Source of the DNA: Anaerosacchariphilus polymeriproducens
GTDB taxonomy: Bacteria; Bacillota; Clostridia; Lachnospirales; Lachnospiraceae
Direction of reading: 5' to 3'
DNA length: 64,000 bases
NCBI RefSeq assembly: GCF_003363435.1
Contig: NZ_QRCT01000049.1
Location: 1 to 64,000 of the forward strand
The notes below the pieces were generated by a model. That model was not told the DNA's origin. It ran no database searches and saw nothing but the letters and a program-made list of their open reading frames with translations. Of this stretch, positions 54,334-63,066 are shown piece after piece. A program made the position numbers and the translations under genes. The stretch's first letter is position 1, and every line of letters begins with the position of its first letter.

Positions 54334-55500
54334 TCAATACTCTACCCATTTAGAGTCATTATCCGCGGATTCTACACATTTCTCAACCCATTTGACTCCT
54401 TGATATCCTGCTTCCACATCCGGATACCAGAAATCTTTTCTTTCTATATTCTTGCCAGAATCAATCCTATCCATAGCCATTGCAAATCTTAAATACAAGT
54501 TTGTCCAGGCTTCAAAGAGCCCTTCCGGATGTCCACAGCTGATTCTGTCTTCTTCTCTAGCTTCTTCATACAAATAACCGCCGCCTCTTTCTAGAATTTG
54601 AACAGGTTTGCCTTCTACTTCATACGTCAATTGGTTAGGTCTTTCATCCCACCATTCTAAAGATGCTTTAGATCCTATAATACGTATCTTTTGTCCGTGT
54701 ACAGAACCGCAATTCATAGCGCTTGACCAAACATTTGCTACCGCTCCATTTTCATATTCCATGATCGTAATCGCATTATCCTCTAACTGACGATCTTTCA
54801 CAAAACTTTGTCTTGAACACATCAAGCGCTTTATTTTTAATTCCGGACAAATTGCCTCGGACAGGAATAATGGATGGGTACCTACATCTCCCATAGCAAA
54901 ACTTGGACCGGCAAAATTAGGATCCAGACGCCATTTTGCTGCGGGATTCTCTTGTTCGATCGGAAATGCATAACTGCCAAAGGCAAATTGCATATTGATT
55001 ACTCTAATTTCTCCAAGATCACCATTCGCAACCATGGACCTTGCCTGCTGAATCAATTGATGCCCTGCATAACCATAAGTAATCCCTACTACGCGGTTGT
55101 TTTTCTCTGAAAGTTCTTTTAAAACAGCTGCTTCTTTCGTAGAAAAACACATTGGTTTTTCACAAACAACATGTAATTTAGCTTCAAGGGCCGCTTTGCA
55201 GATTTCAAAATGAGTTCCATTTGGAGTCGCTATCGAAACGGCCTCTATACCATCGCTCCTTTTTGCTTCTTCCTTAAACATTGTCTTATAATCAGGATAA
55301 CACCGTTCCTCATCTAATCCAAGTCCGACTCCAAACTCTTTTCCTCTTAACGGATCGATATCAAACGCTCCCGCGACCAATTGAAATGTATTGTCTCTTA
55401 ATGCGGAAGAACGATGAATATATCCAATCTGACTGCCTCTTCCTCCCCCAACCATAGCCCAACGTATTGTATGATTTAACTTTAATTCGCCATTAATCAT
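54334..55500 (-). CDS. Gfo/Idh/MocA-family dehydrogenase
   Basis: A 388-residue NAD(P)-dependent oxidoreductase. The nucleotide motif is AMVGGGRGSQIGYIHR, the conserved EKP is in VVCEKPMCFSTKEA, and the catalytic region is FAMGDVGTHPLFLSEAI (an Asp-x-x-x-His pair). It is longer than IolG and of a different subgroup, resembling scyllo-inositol or glucoside dehydrogenases. The start is uncertain: ATG 55509 has GAAAGG only two bases away, while ATG 55500 has a better spaced site. First gene of the dehydrogenase-AraC-barrel operon. Confidence 0.87.
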   Translation of the reverse strand: MINGELKLNHTIRWAMVGGGRGSQIGYIHRSSALRDNTFQLVAGAFDIDPLRGKEFGVGLGLDEERCYPDYKTMFKEEAKRSDGIEAVSIATPNGTHFEICKAALEAKLHVVCEKPMCFSTKEAAVLKELSEKNNRVVGITYGYAGHQLIQQARSMVANGDLGEIRVINMQFAFGSYAFPIEQENPAAKWRLDPNFAGPSFAMGDVGTHPLFLSEAICPELKIKRLMCSRQSFVKDRQLEDNAITIMEYENGAVANVWSSAMNCGSVHGQKIRIIGSKASLEWWDERPNQLTYEVEGKPVQILERGGGYLYEEAREEDRISCGHPEGLFEAWTNLYLRFAMAMDRIDSGKNIERKDFWYPDVEAGYQGVKWVEKCVESADNDSKWVEY

Positions 55501-55725
55501 TATCCTCATATCCTTTCTAATCTTTTTGATCTTGTTATTGCTTTAATCGTTAATCTTTTATGAGTTTATTATAAGATTTTATTTAAAACATATCATTCAT
55601 CATCTTGTTATTTTAAAAACATTCTTTCTAGATTTTTATAGATACAAAAGAAATATCAGGAAACGAAACTTTCTATTCTTGCTAATTCCTCTCCGAGAAG
55701 TATTGATAGGTGCTTCTATAAATAT

Positions 55726-55759
55726 AAAAGGCTGACCCCATTATTGAAGTCAACCTTTT
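55726..55759 (-). terminator. Terminator downstream of iolC
   Basis: AAAAGG-TGAC pairs with GTCA-CCTTTT (one mismatch), followed on the minus strand by a T-rich tail. It ends the iolJ-iolC transcript. A weaker AGAAG/CTTCT pair is at 55695-55717. Confidence 0.75.
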
Positions 55760-55785
55760 CATTGATCTATGTCTGTAGCCCAAAA

Positions 55786-56802
55786 TTAAGCTCTTGCAAC
55801 CATATCACCATATTTTTCTTTACTTTCTCTAATAAATTCTTTTACTGCTTCTGCAGACGGCATATCTGCACTACATCCATGACTTGCAATCAGCATCGCT
55901 GCCTGAGCACTGCCCATTTCAAGACATTCAATGATTTCATATCCCTCTAGCAAACCATAAAGGAAGGAAGATGCATATCCATCTCCACCACCGAATCCTT
56001 TCAATGCTTTTACCGGGAATGGTTTAATGGAATAATCATTTCCATCATAAGTATAAGCTGTTGAGCCTTCTTTACCATGTTTGATAACTACGATTCTTGA
56101 ACCTTGGTCACACCAGTATTTTGCAGTCGTATGATCATCTCTGCCCGGATCAAGTAACGCTTCAGTAATATCAAATTCTTCTCTTGAACCAATAATAATA
56201 TCGCTTTGATGAGCTACAATGGAATAGTAAATAGCCATATCATCACGACTTGCCCAATTATATTCGCGATAATCTATATCAAAAATTACTTTTGTATTAT
56301 TTTTTTTCGCAAATTGTAATGCTTTTAACGTAGCTTCTCTTGAAGGACTCATAGCTAGAGCTGTACCTGAAATTAATAAAGCTTTTGAGTTTTTAATATA
56401 TTCTTCATCAATATCTGCTACTGATAATTGTAAATCTGCTGCCTGATTACGATACATGAGAATACTACTTTCAGTTGGGCTTAAAATTTCTGTAAAGGTA
56501 AGACCTAATTTTTCACCATGTTCACATTTTGAAATTCTACTCGTATCAATTCCTTCTTTTTCAAAATATTCTACGACAAATCTTCCAAATTGATCATCAG
56601 AAACTTTTCCAAGAAATCCGCACTTCTTTCCTAATCTAGCCATCCCAACTGCAATATTAGCCGGTGAACCACCAACATATTTTCTGAAGGTTTCACTTTC
56701 TACTAATGATTTATAATAATCTAATGGATTAAAATCAATAGTAACACGTCCCAATAGTATAATGTCCATTTCCCTTGATTGATCAAATTCTATATATTTC
56801 AT
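55786..56802 (-). CDS. iolC: 5-dehydro-2-deoxygluconokinase
   Basis: A 338-residue PfkB/ribokinase-family enzyme that phosphorylates 2-deoxy-5-keto-gluconate in inositol breakdown. Signature segments are FRKYVGGSPANIAVGMARLG near residue 38, ILMYRNQAADLQLS, VIFDIDYREYNW and the C-terminal KALKGFGGGDGYASSFLYGLLEG, which holds the anion hole and catalytic aspartate (GGGD in place of GAGD). The first four bases overlap the end of the aldolase gene (ATGA), so the two are translationally coupled. Confidence 0.94.
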   Translation of the reverse strand: MKYIEFDQSREMDIILLGRVTIDFNPLDYYKSLVESETFRKYVGGSPANIAVGMARLGKKCGFLGKVSDDQFGRFVVEYFEKEGIDTSRISKCEHGEKLGLTFTEILSPTESSILMYRNQAADLQLSVADIDEEYIKNSKALLISGTALAMSPSREATLKALQFAKKNNTKVIFDIDYREYNWASRDDMAIYYSIVAHQSDIIIGSREEFDITEALLDPGRDDHTTAKYWCDQGSRIVVIKHGKEGSTAYTYDGNDYSIKPFPVKALKGFGGGDGYASSFLYGLLEGYEIIECLEMGSAQAAMLIASHGCSADMPSAEAVKEFIRESKEKYGDMVARA

Positions 56803-57644
56803 CCTAGTTTCACCTCATTATTGAAAATCAAAATACAATTCTTTACATTTTCATACACACCCTTGATCATATCTTCATTTAATGTAAAGTAACTGTGTTT
56901 TCCTTCAGTTGCTAAATATTCTTTTGCTTTATTTGTCAAAGCTTCAAAACTTGCGGTCGCAATATTAATTTTGCGAATACCCAAATCTATTCCTTTTCTG
57001 AAATCTTGAGCCGATATACCACTTCCACCATGCAAGACCAATGGAATATTCACGTTATTCTCTATTTTCTGCAGGACTTCAAAATTAAGCTTGGGCTCTG
57101 AAGTATAATTGCCATGTGCATTACCAATTGCCACAGCTAATGCATCAATTCCGGTTTCTTCTGCAAATTTCTTAGCTTCTGTAGGATCTGTATATTTAAT
57201 CTTGTGATCCTCACTACCATCTTCACTTCCACCAACTACACCTAATTCTGCCTCAGCTGTCGCACCATATTTACGAGCCAGATCCACAGCTTCTTTTGTT
57301 CTTCGTATATTTTCTTCCAGTGGATAATGGGAACCATCAAACATAACCGATGTAAACCCTAAATCAAGCGCTTTTTGTAATGTTTCCATGGTCAAACCAT
57401 GATCCAGATGAACTGCTACTTTAACCTTAGCCTCTTTCGCCGCCTGTACCATCATTGGCCCCATACAACCAAGCGGGGAATGTTTTAAACGGACTTCTGC
57501 AATTTGTAAAATTATAGGTGTATTCAATTCTTCTGCTGCTTTTACAGCACCTAACACCATTTCCATGTTCCCTACGCTGAATGCTCCTACCGCACGATTT
57601 TCCATTTTCGCTTGTTCCAAAAGGTCTTTCATTGGACACAACAT
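56799..57644 (-). CDS. iolJ: Class II aldolase (6-phospho-5-dehydro-2-deoxy-gluconate aldolase)
   Basis: A 281-residue zinc aldolase of the Fba/GatY/IolJ family that would split the IolC product into dihydroxyacetone phosphate and malonic semialdehyde. Markers are AVGAFSVGNMEMV, VAVHLDHGLTMETL (catalytic Asp and zinc His), MFDGSHYPLEENI, AEAELGVVGGSEDG (zinc Glu), IGNAHGNY, VLHGGSGI and RKINIATA. I start at ATG 57644, after GGGGGCGATACC. The iolJ-iolC coupling makes the IolJ role much more likely than glycolytic aldolase. Confidence 0.9.
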   Translation of the reverse strand: MLCPMKDLLEQAKMENRAVGAFSVGNMEMVLGAVKAAEELNTPIILQIAEVRLKHSPLGCMGPMMVQAAKEAKVKVAVHLDHGLTMETLQKALDLGFTSVMFDGSHYPLEENIRRTKEAVDLARKYGATAEAELGVVGGSEDGSEDHKIKYTDPTEAKKFAEETGIDALAVAIGNAHGNYTSEPKLNFEVLQKIENNVNIPLVLHGGSGISAQDFRKGIDLGIRKINIATASFEALTNKAKEYLATEGKHSYFTLNEDMIKGVYENVKNCILIFNNEVKLG

Positions 57645-57770
57645 GGTATCGCCCCCTTTCACAACTTATATTAACTTTATATCATTTAAAATGATTATAT
57701 TTTGGTTATACTTTATCACTTTTTGATTAATTTGTCAATATAATCTGCGTACATGACCTTTATTTTACAA

Positions 57771-57826
57771 AAAAATGAGGCGTTCCATCATTCTTCTTTT
57801 ATTGAAAAAGACAGATTACCTCATTA
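57771..57826 (-). terminator. Terminator-like hairpin downstream of iolH
   Basis: AATGAGG and CCTCATT form a 7-bp stem with a 38-base loop. On the minus strand it is followed by TTTTTTTG. The long loop makes it weaker than its neighbours. Confidence 0.6.
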
Positions 57827-57839
57827 CATTTATAATATA

Positions 57840-58745
57840 TTATTTCCCAAGAAGTTCCCTTTCTATACGCTCACGAGTTTCCGGTGCCTGCTTATTCATT
57901 TTTTCCGGGAATCCAAATAAAGATACACAAGAAATTGATTCACCACCAACTTTAAATGTTTTATTAGCAAAATTCATTTCACGAAGTGTTTCAAAAATTC
58001 CGTCAAAATCAACATCTCCTTCACCTAATCCCAAATGTTGGTGAATAACAGCATCTGATTTTCCTCTTGCATTTAAAAATGGAGGATTTAAGATATAACG
58101 ACAATCTAATTCTTGGTTAAATGTGTCCGCAAACAATACATGGCTCAATGAATCCCCTGCATATTTTAACATTGATCTCACATCTCCTTTGCCCTGATCA
58201 TAGAAAAATCCATGAGGAGAAGAATATACATAGGTTAAGTTATCAGAACGGAAGGATTTTACCATATCTACGGTTTCATTATTTAATTCGCAGAAATCAT
58301 AGGGATGAGATTGTATTTCAACACGAATTCCTTCTTTTTCAAATAGTGGAAGTAATTCTTCCATAGAACGGAACCACATCCCATTACATATTTCCGCCTG
58401 ATTTGGATCTCCTGATAATTCAGTATTAATAACTTGTACTCCCATGTTAACAGCAATTTCTACGATTTTCTTCCAGTTTGCTACTGCATGTTGTCTTTGT
58501 ACTTCTGTAGGGCCAGACCAGCGATAAACAACAATAAAAGAAGAAATTTCTACTCCTGTCTCTGCTAAAGCTTTGCGGTATTCTGTTTCAACTTCTTTCG
58601 AAAAAAGTGGATGTTTGTAGAATGGATTAATTTGAGGATGTGGAGATTGCTCAATATATTTATATCCCCAATCTGCAACTTGATGTACCATATCATTGAT
58701 ATTCATCTGTTTTGCCAAAACGTCTACGTCAAATGCAATTTTCAT
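57840..58745 (-). CDS. iolH: IolH-like TIM-barrel protein
   Basis: A 301-residue xylose-isomerase-like barrel. MKIAFDVDVLAKQ, YKYIEQSPHPQINPFYKHP, ISSFIVVYRWSGPTE, VINTELSGDPNQAEIC, RVEIQSHPYDFCELNNET and FKVGGESISCVSLFGFPEK agree with my memory of Bacillus IolH, a member of the iol operon of uncertain biochemical role. I start at ATG 58745 (GGAGGTAAAAATT upstream); the frame is open to 58811. The GCGTGCACGrrTACA word lies about 105 bases upstream. Confidence 0.88.
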   Translation of the reverse strand: MKIAFDVDVLAKQMNINDMVHQVADWGYKYIEQSPHPQINPFYKHPLFSKEVETEYRKALAETGVEISSFIVVYRWSGPTEVQRQHAVANWKKIVEIAVNMGVQVINTELSGDPNQAEICNGMWFRSMEELLPLFEKEGIRVEIQSHPYDFCELNNETVDMVKSFRSDNLTYVYSSPHGFFYDQGKGDVRSMLKYAGDSLSHVLFADTFNQELDCRYILNPPFLNARGKSDAVIHQHLGLGEGDVDFDGIFETLREMNFANKTFKVGGESISCVSLFGFPEKMNKQAPETRERIERELLGK

Positions 58746-58846
58746 AATTTTTACCTCCGAAAAATAACTAATATTTTGCCTATTACGTTTTAATCCTAAC
58801 ATCTGAAACAAATAAATTCAACTAAATTCTTGTTAATTTTTACTTT

Positions 58847-58862
58847 TTGTATCCGTGCACGC
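58847..58862 (-). promoter_or_regulatory. Candidate operator upstream of iolH
   Basis: Minus-strand GCGTGCACGGATACA contains the perfect palindrome CGTGCACG (58854-58861) and matches the iolG-promoter word GCGTGCACGAGTACA at 13 of 15 positions. TCGTATGCATT nearby (about 58888-58895) may be a diverged half. Confidence 0.6.
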
Positions 58863-58909
58863 TTTTTCACTTTTGTTAAATTTGACTCGTATGCATTTTC
58901 CCTAGAAAC

Positions 58910-59761
58910 TCAATAGACCAAGTGATCCGGATCAAAACCAGACCAGCCACAATCCGTTAGTTCATCTATCAATTTCATATCTTCCGGAGAAATCGAAAAC
59001 TCAAAAATCTTGCTATTTTCAATCATTCTACTCGGAGTCACTGTTTTGGGTATTGGAAGATGTCCTTTTTGTAAATTCCATCGTAAACATACCTGTGCAA
59101 CTGTCCTATTATATTTCGATGCAAGATCTTTTAACTCCTTCAATTCAAATAGTTTGCCCGTAGAAAGAGGACTCCATGCTTCAACCAACATATTTTTTTC
59201 TTTGGCATAAGAGACTGCATTTTCTTGCAGCATTCCCGGATGTATTTCCAATTGATCAACCATGGGTTGAATTTTAGCTGACTCCATTAAATTTTCTAAA
59301 TGATGGGGCAAAAAATTACTGACTCCTATTGCTCTGATTTTCCCTGCCTCATACAATTCTTCAAAAGCTTTCCATGTTGCCTGATTGAGTTCTTTCCATT
59401 GTTCTTTAGGAAACTCTTTTCCAATTGGCCAATGAATTAGATATAGATCTAGATAATCCAGCCCCAATTCATTAAGAGTTCTCTGAAAAGCTTCATGAGT
59501 CGATTCATAACCTTGATGAGGATTCCAAAGCTTACTCGTTATAAACAATTGTTCTCTTGGAACTCCACATTCTTGGATTGCCTGCCCAACCCCTGCTTCA
59601 TTTCCATAAGATGTAGCAGTATCAATATGTCGATAGCCAATTTTTATTGCTTCTTTGACTGCCGGAACCACTTGTTCGAAAGGTACTTTCCAAGTTCCCA
59701 ATCCTAAACATGGAATTTCAACACCGTTGTTTAAAGTGTAGCAATCTTGTAAAGATTTCAT
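58910..59761 (-). CDS. Aldo/keto reductase
   Basis: A 283-residue NADPH-dependent reductase of the AKR5-like group. The catalytic tetrad is visible: Asp and Tyr in RHIDTATSYGNEAGVG, Lys in FITSKLWNP and His in YLIHWPIGKE. The C-terminal cofactor segment is LPIPKTVTPSRMIENSKIFEF. It is the first gene upstream of iolH on the same strand, but more than 160 bases away, so it may have its own transcript. A role in reducing a keto-polyol or an aldehyde from the pathway is plausible. Confidence 0.92.
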   Translation of the reverse strand: MKSLQDCYTLNNGVEIPCLGLGTWKVPFEQVVPAVKEAIKIGYRHIDTATSYGNEAGVGQAIQECGVPREQLFITSKLWNPHQGYESTHEAFQRTLNELGLDYLDLYLIHWPIGKEFPKEQWKELNQATWKAFEELYEAGKIRAIGVSNFLPHHLENLMESAKIQPMVDQLEIHPGMLQENAVSYAKEKNMLVEAWSPLSTGKLFELKELKDLASKYNRTVAQVCLRWNLQKGHLPIPKTVTPSRMIENSKIFEFSISPEDMKLIDELTDCGWSGFDPDHLVY

Positions 59762-59980
59762 CTAATTATTCTCCTTTTCGTTATAATTCGCATTTACTTT
59801 CTTAATATCATTTGTGCTATTCTAACATATTCTGTTTGAGCATACAATATTGTCAAAATAAATATACCCATTTTTATAAGGAGATACTCAATAACTTACT
59901 AGCAGTTGTTAAATTGTACTTTATTTTTCTTAAAAGTTGTTTTATAATATAAGTTAAGCTTTATTGGAAAGGGGAAATTT

Positions 59981-60754
59981 ATGCGTGCAAAAAGAATAGA
60001 TTTAATAGAACAATATATTTATGAATGCAAATCTGTGTCCTTAGATAAATTATGTGAAAAATTTAAGGTATCAAAAAACACGATACGACGAGACATTAAT
60101 TACTTAACAGAAAAAGGTGTAATAAAAAAAGTATATGGCGGCGTTACGATTAATGAGTCTTCAAACATCAGCGATTTAGTTTCTTTTGAGGCCAGACATC
60201 TAACGAATATGGATGAAAAAAATAGAATTGCAAAATTAGCTGCAGATTATGTCAATGATGGGGATACTATTTTCATAGATTCCGGTACAACTCCCCTAAA
60301 TATGATCGATCAGTTAAAGGATAAAAAAAATCTCACTATTATCACGTATAGTGTTCAGATTGTAATTAAAGCAATTCAATATCCTGAAATAACAGTAATT
60401 TCTTTACCCGGAGTTTTGAAACGTCCTACTTATTCCTTTATAGGTTCGGGAAGTTATGAATACCTGCAGACATTCAATATTAATAAAGCTTTTATGTCTT
60501 GTACCGGTCTATCAATAGAAAATGGTATATGTAATGCTTCTGCAGAAGAGTTTGACATTAAAAAAACTGCTGTTAGTAAGAGTCAAACAATTATCTTACT
60601 TGCAGATCATTCTAAGTTCAACAAAGTTGCACTGATGACATTCTGTGATATGGATAAAATTCATTGTATTATTACAGATAAAACACCATCCGCTAATTTT
60701 ATTGAATTTTTTGAAAATAATGGAATTGAACTCCAAGTAATTGATAAAAATTAG
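59981..60754 (+). CDS. DeoR/GlpR-family transcriptional regulator (IolR-like position)
   Basis: A 257-residue regulator. The N-terminal DeoR helix-turn-helix is clear (RIDLIEQYIYECKSVSLDKLCEKFKVSKNTIRRDINYLTEKGVIKKVYGGV), and the C-terminal sugar-phosphate sensor has DGDTIFIDSGTTPLNMI, TYSVQIV, FMSCTGLSIENGI and LADHSKFNKVALMTF. Bacillus IolR is a DeoR protein that senses the IolC product, so this divergent gene beside the iolJ/iolC group may do the same. GGAAAGGGG precedes the ATG. Confidence 0.92.
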   Translation: MRAKRIDLIEQYIYECKSVSLDKLCEKFKVSKNTIRRDINYLTEKGVIKKVYGGVTINESSNISDLVSFEARHLTNMDEKNRIAKLAADYVNDGDTIFIDSGTTPLNMIDQLKDKKNLTIITYSVQIVIKAIQYPEITVISLPGVLKRPTYSFIGSGSYEYLQTFNINKAFMSCTGLSIENGICNASAEEFDIKKTAVSKSQTIILLADHSKFNKVALMTFCDMDKIHCIITDKTPSANFIEFFENNGIELQVIDKN

Positions 60755-60780
60755 GACCAAGCTTTAAAAGCTTGAGTCCT
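60753..60780. terminator. Terminator between deoR and parC
   Basis: AGGAC-CAAGCTTT/AAAGCTTG-GTCCT makes a stem of about 11 bp. The T-rich tail is on the minus strand, so it mainly ends parC transcription; it overlaps the stop of the DeoR gene. Confidence 0.75.
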
Positions 60781-60793
60781 ATTACAAAAACTT

Positions 60794-63043
60794 TTATCGT
60801 TTCACTCCTTTGGTATCTCGATTTCCAATACGAAGCCGATTGAGTGCCACTTTTTGTTCCTTATATTCAACGACTTTTTCTTCATTTTCTTCTAAGATAT
60901 ATATATCCTGCACTTCATCCTCTTTCGCTAATTTTATTCCTCTTACTCCAACTGCTCCTTTTTTCTTCTCTGGAATATCTCCTGCCAAAAACCTTAAAAA
61001 CATCCCTTTCTTAGTCTTAAAAACAATTGTTTCTTTCCCTTTTAATACTTTTACACAAAGAAGTTCATCTCCCGGTTGTAATTTAGTTGCCAAAACGCTT
61101 CGTTTTGAAACATCAAATTCTGATCCCTGCACCAACTTGACCATACCTGTCCGTGTTCCAAAAACAACTCTGGTCGGGAATAACGTATATTGCTGAAGCA
61201 GACTTGCTAAACTATATATACCGCAGATCGATTCCTCGCTGGAATTGAAATTGCTCACATTATCAATTGGTTTTCCTTTATCCCTGAACTTTCCAAACGG
61301 GATATCTATTACTTTTACAGAATGTAGCTGACCGGTGTTCGTAAAGATACATATCTTATCTGTATTTTTACATAGGAATACATATTTATTCTCGCTTTCT
61401 ATCGCTTCTTTATTTCTTTCATAGGTTGTTTTATCTACCGTTTTCGTATATCCAAAACGATCCATCATAAAAACAACTTCCATTTCTTCTAATTTATTTT
61501 CTTCAAATACCGCTTCTTCTGCATTTTCTATCGCTGTTTTTCTTTCTTTTGCATATTCTTTTTTTAGACGATCCAACTCTTTTATTATGACTTTTGCCAT
61601 GACATTTTTATTACTTAATATATCTTCATATAAGCTTATATTTTTTAAAGTTGTCTCGTGTTCTTTCATTAATGCTTGTACTTCTAATCCTATTAATTTG
61701 TACAATCTCATTTCCAGAATTGCGGATGCCTGTCTTTCTGTAAAAGCCAGCATAGAAGCCTGTTTCTTTGACTCTTCTGATTTGAATTTTATACTTTCTG
61801 TTGTCCCATGAATCAAGCACTCTTTTGCATCCTTTATATTTTTGCTTCCTCTAAGGATTTCAATAATTAAATCTATGACATCACACGCTTTTATCAAACC
61901 TTCCTGAACTTCTTTCTTTTCTAATTCTTTTGTTAGAAGATTTTTATATTTACGCGTATTTACCTCGTATTGAAATGTTACATGATGATGAATCACATCC
62001 TTCATTCCCATTGTTTCCGGTTTTCCATTCACAACAGCCAATATATTTACGCCAAATGTGTCTTCTAACCTGGTCTTCTTATATAACATATTACAAAGAT
62101 TTTTTATATCCGCGCCTTTTCTTAATTCTAAAACGATACGGATGCCTTCCTTCGACGACTGGTTAGAAATATCGATAATATCATTTGTCTTTTTGGTCTC
62201 GACCAGGGTATAAACATCATTTAAGAATTTTCCAATATTAGCTCCGATCATGGTATATGGTATCTCGGTTATTACAAGCTGCTCTTTGCCACCTTTTAAC
62301 TTCTCAACTTCAACTTTACCACGAAGGCGTATTTTCCCTAATCCTGTCTCATAAATACTGAATAAATCATCTTTATTGATTACGATTCCACCCGTAGGAA
62401 AATCAGGTCCTTTCACGTATTCCATTAATTCTTTTGTTGAAATATGGGGATTTTTCATATAAGCCTTTACCCCATCGATTACTTCTCCAAAGTTATGAGG
62501 TGGAATACTGGTAGCCATACCAACTGCGATTCCCTCTGCTCCATTGATTAATAAATTTGGGATTTTTGATGGTAAAACTACCGGTTCTTTTTCAGTTGCG
62601 TCGAAATTAGGTACAAAATCGATTACATCTTTATCCAAATCAGCCAAATACGCTTCTTGTGTCACTTTTTCCAATCTTGCTTCTGTATAACGCATTGCTG
62701 CTGCCCCGTCCCCTTCAATGGAACCAAAATTTCCATGTCCATCTACTAACGGCAGACCTTTTTTAAACTCTTGGGCCATGACTACGAGTGATTCATAAAT
62801 GGATGCATCGCCGTGAGGATGATATTTACCCATGGTATCCCCTACAATACGTGCGCATTTTCTATATGGTCTATCGTAACGTATTCCTAATTCGTGCATA
62901 TCATATAGAGTTCTTCTTTGCACTGGCTTCAATCCATCTCTTACATCCGGAAGAGCTCTTGCTACAATTACGCTCATCGCATAATCGATATATGATTTTT
63001 GCATTAACTCAGAATACTCGGTTCTAATGATTTGTTCTTCCAT
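60794..63043 (-). CDS. parC: DNA topoisomerase IV / gyrase subunit A
   Basis: A 749-residue type IIA topoisomerase A subunit that cuts and rejoins DNA. The opening YSELMQKSYIDYAMSVIVARALPDVRDGLKPVQRR and the quinolone-region GKYHPHGDASIYESLV are intact, and the catalytic tyrosine is in AAMRYTEARL. The C-terminal domain is shorter than in most GyrA and has KKKGAVGVRGIKL rather than a clear QRRGGKG gyrase box, so I favour ParC. It follows parE by 23 bases. Confidence 0.88.
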   Translation of the reverse strand: MEEQIIRTEYSELMQKSYIDYAMSVIVARALPDVRDGLKPVQRRTLYDMHELGIRYDRPYRKCARIVGDTMGKYHPHGDASIYESLVVMAQEFKKGLPLVDGHGNFGSIEGDGAAAMRYTEARLEKVTQEAYLADLDKDVIDFVPNFDATEKEPVVLPSKIPNLLINGAEGIAVGMATSIPPHNFGEVIDGVKAYMKNPHISTKELMEYVKGPDFPTGGIVINKDDLFSIYETGLGKIRLRGKVEVEKLKGGKEQLVITEIPYTMIGANIGKFLNDVYTLVETKKTNDIIDISNQSSKEGIRIVLELRKGADIKNLCNMLYKKTRLEDTFGVNILAVVNGKPETMGMKDVIHHHVTFQYEVNTRKYKNLLTKELEKKEVQEGLIKACDVIDLIIEILRGSKNIKDAKECLIHGTTESIKFKSEESKKQASMLAFTERQASAILEMRLYKLIGLEVQALMKEHETTLKNISLYEDILSNKNVMAKVIIKELDRLKKEYAKERKTAIENAEEAVFEENKLEEMEVVFMMDRFGYTKTVDKTTYERNKEAIESENKYVFLCKNTDKICIFTNTGQLHSVKVIDIPFGKFRDKGKPIDNVSNFNSSEESICGIYSLASLLQQYTLFPTRVVFGTRTGMVKLVQGSEFDVSKRSVLATKLQPGDELLCVKVLKGKETIVFKTKKGMFLRFLAGDIPEKKKGAVGVRGIKLAKEDEVQDIYILEENEEKVVEYKEQKVALNRLRIGNRDTKGVKR

Positions 63044-63066
63044 AAATCTCTTTTTCCCTTTCCTTC

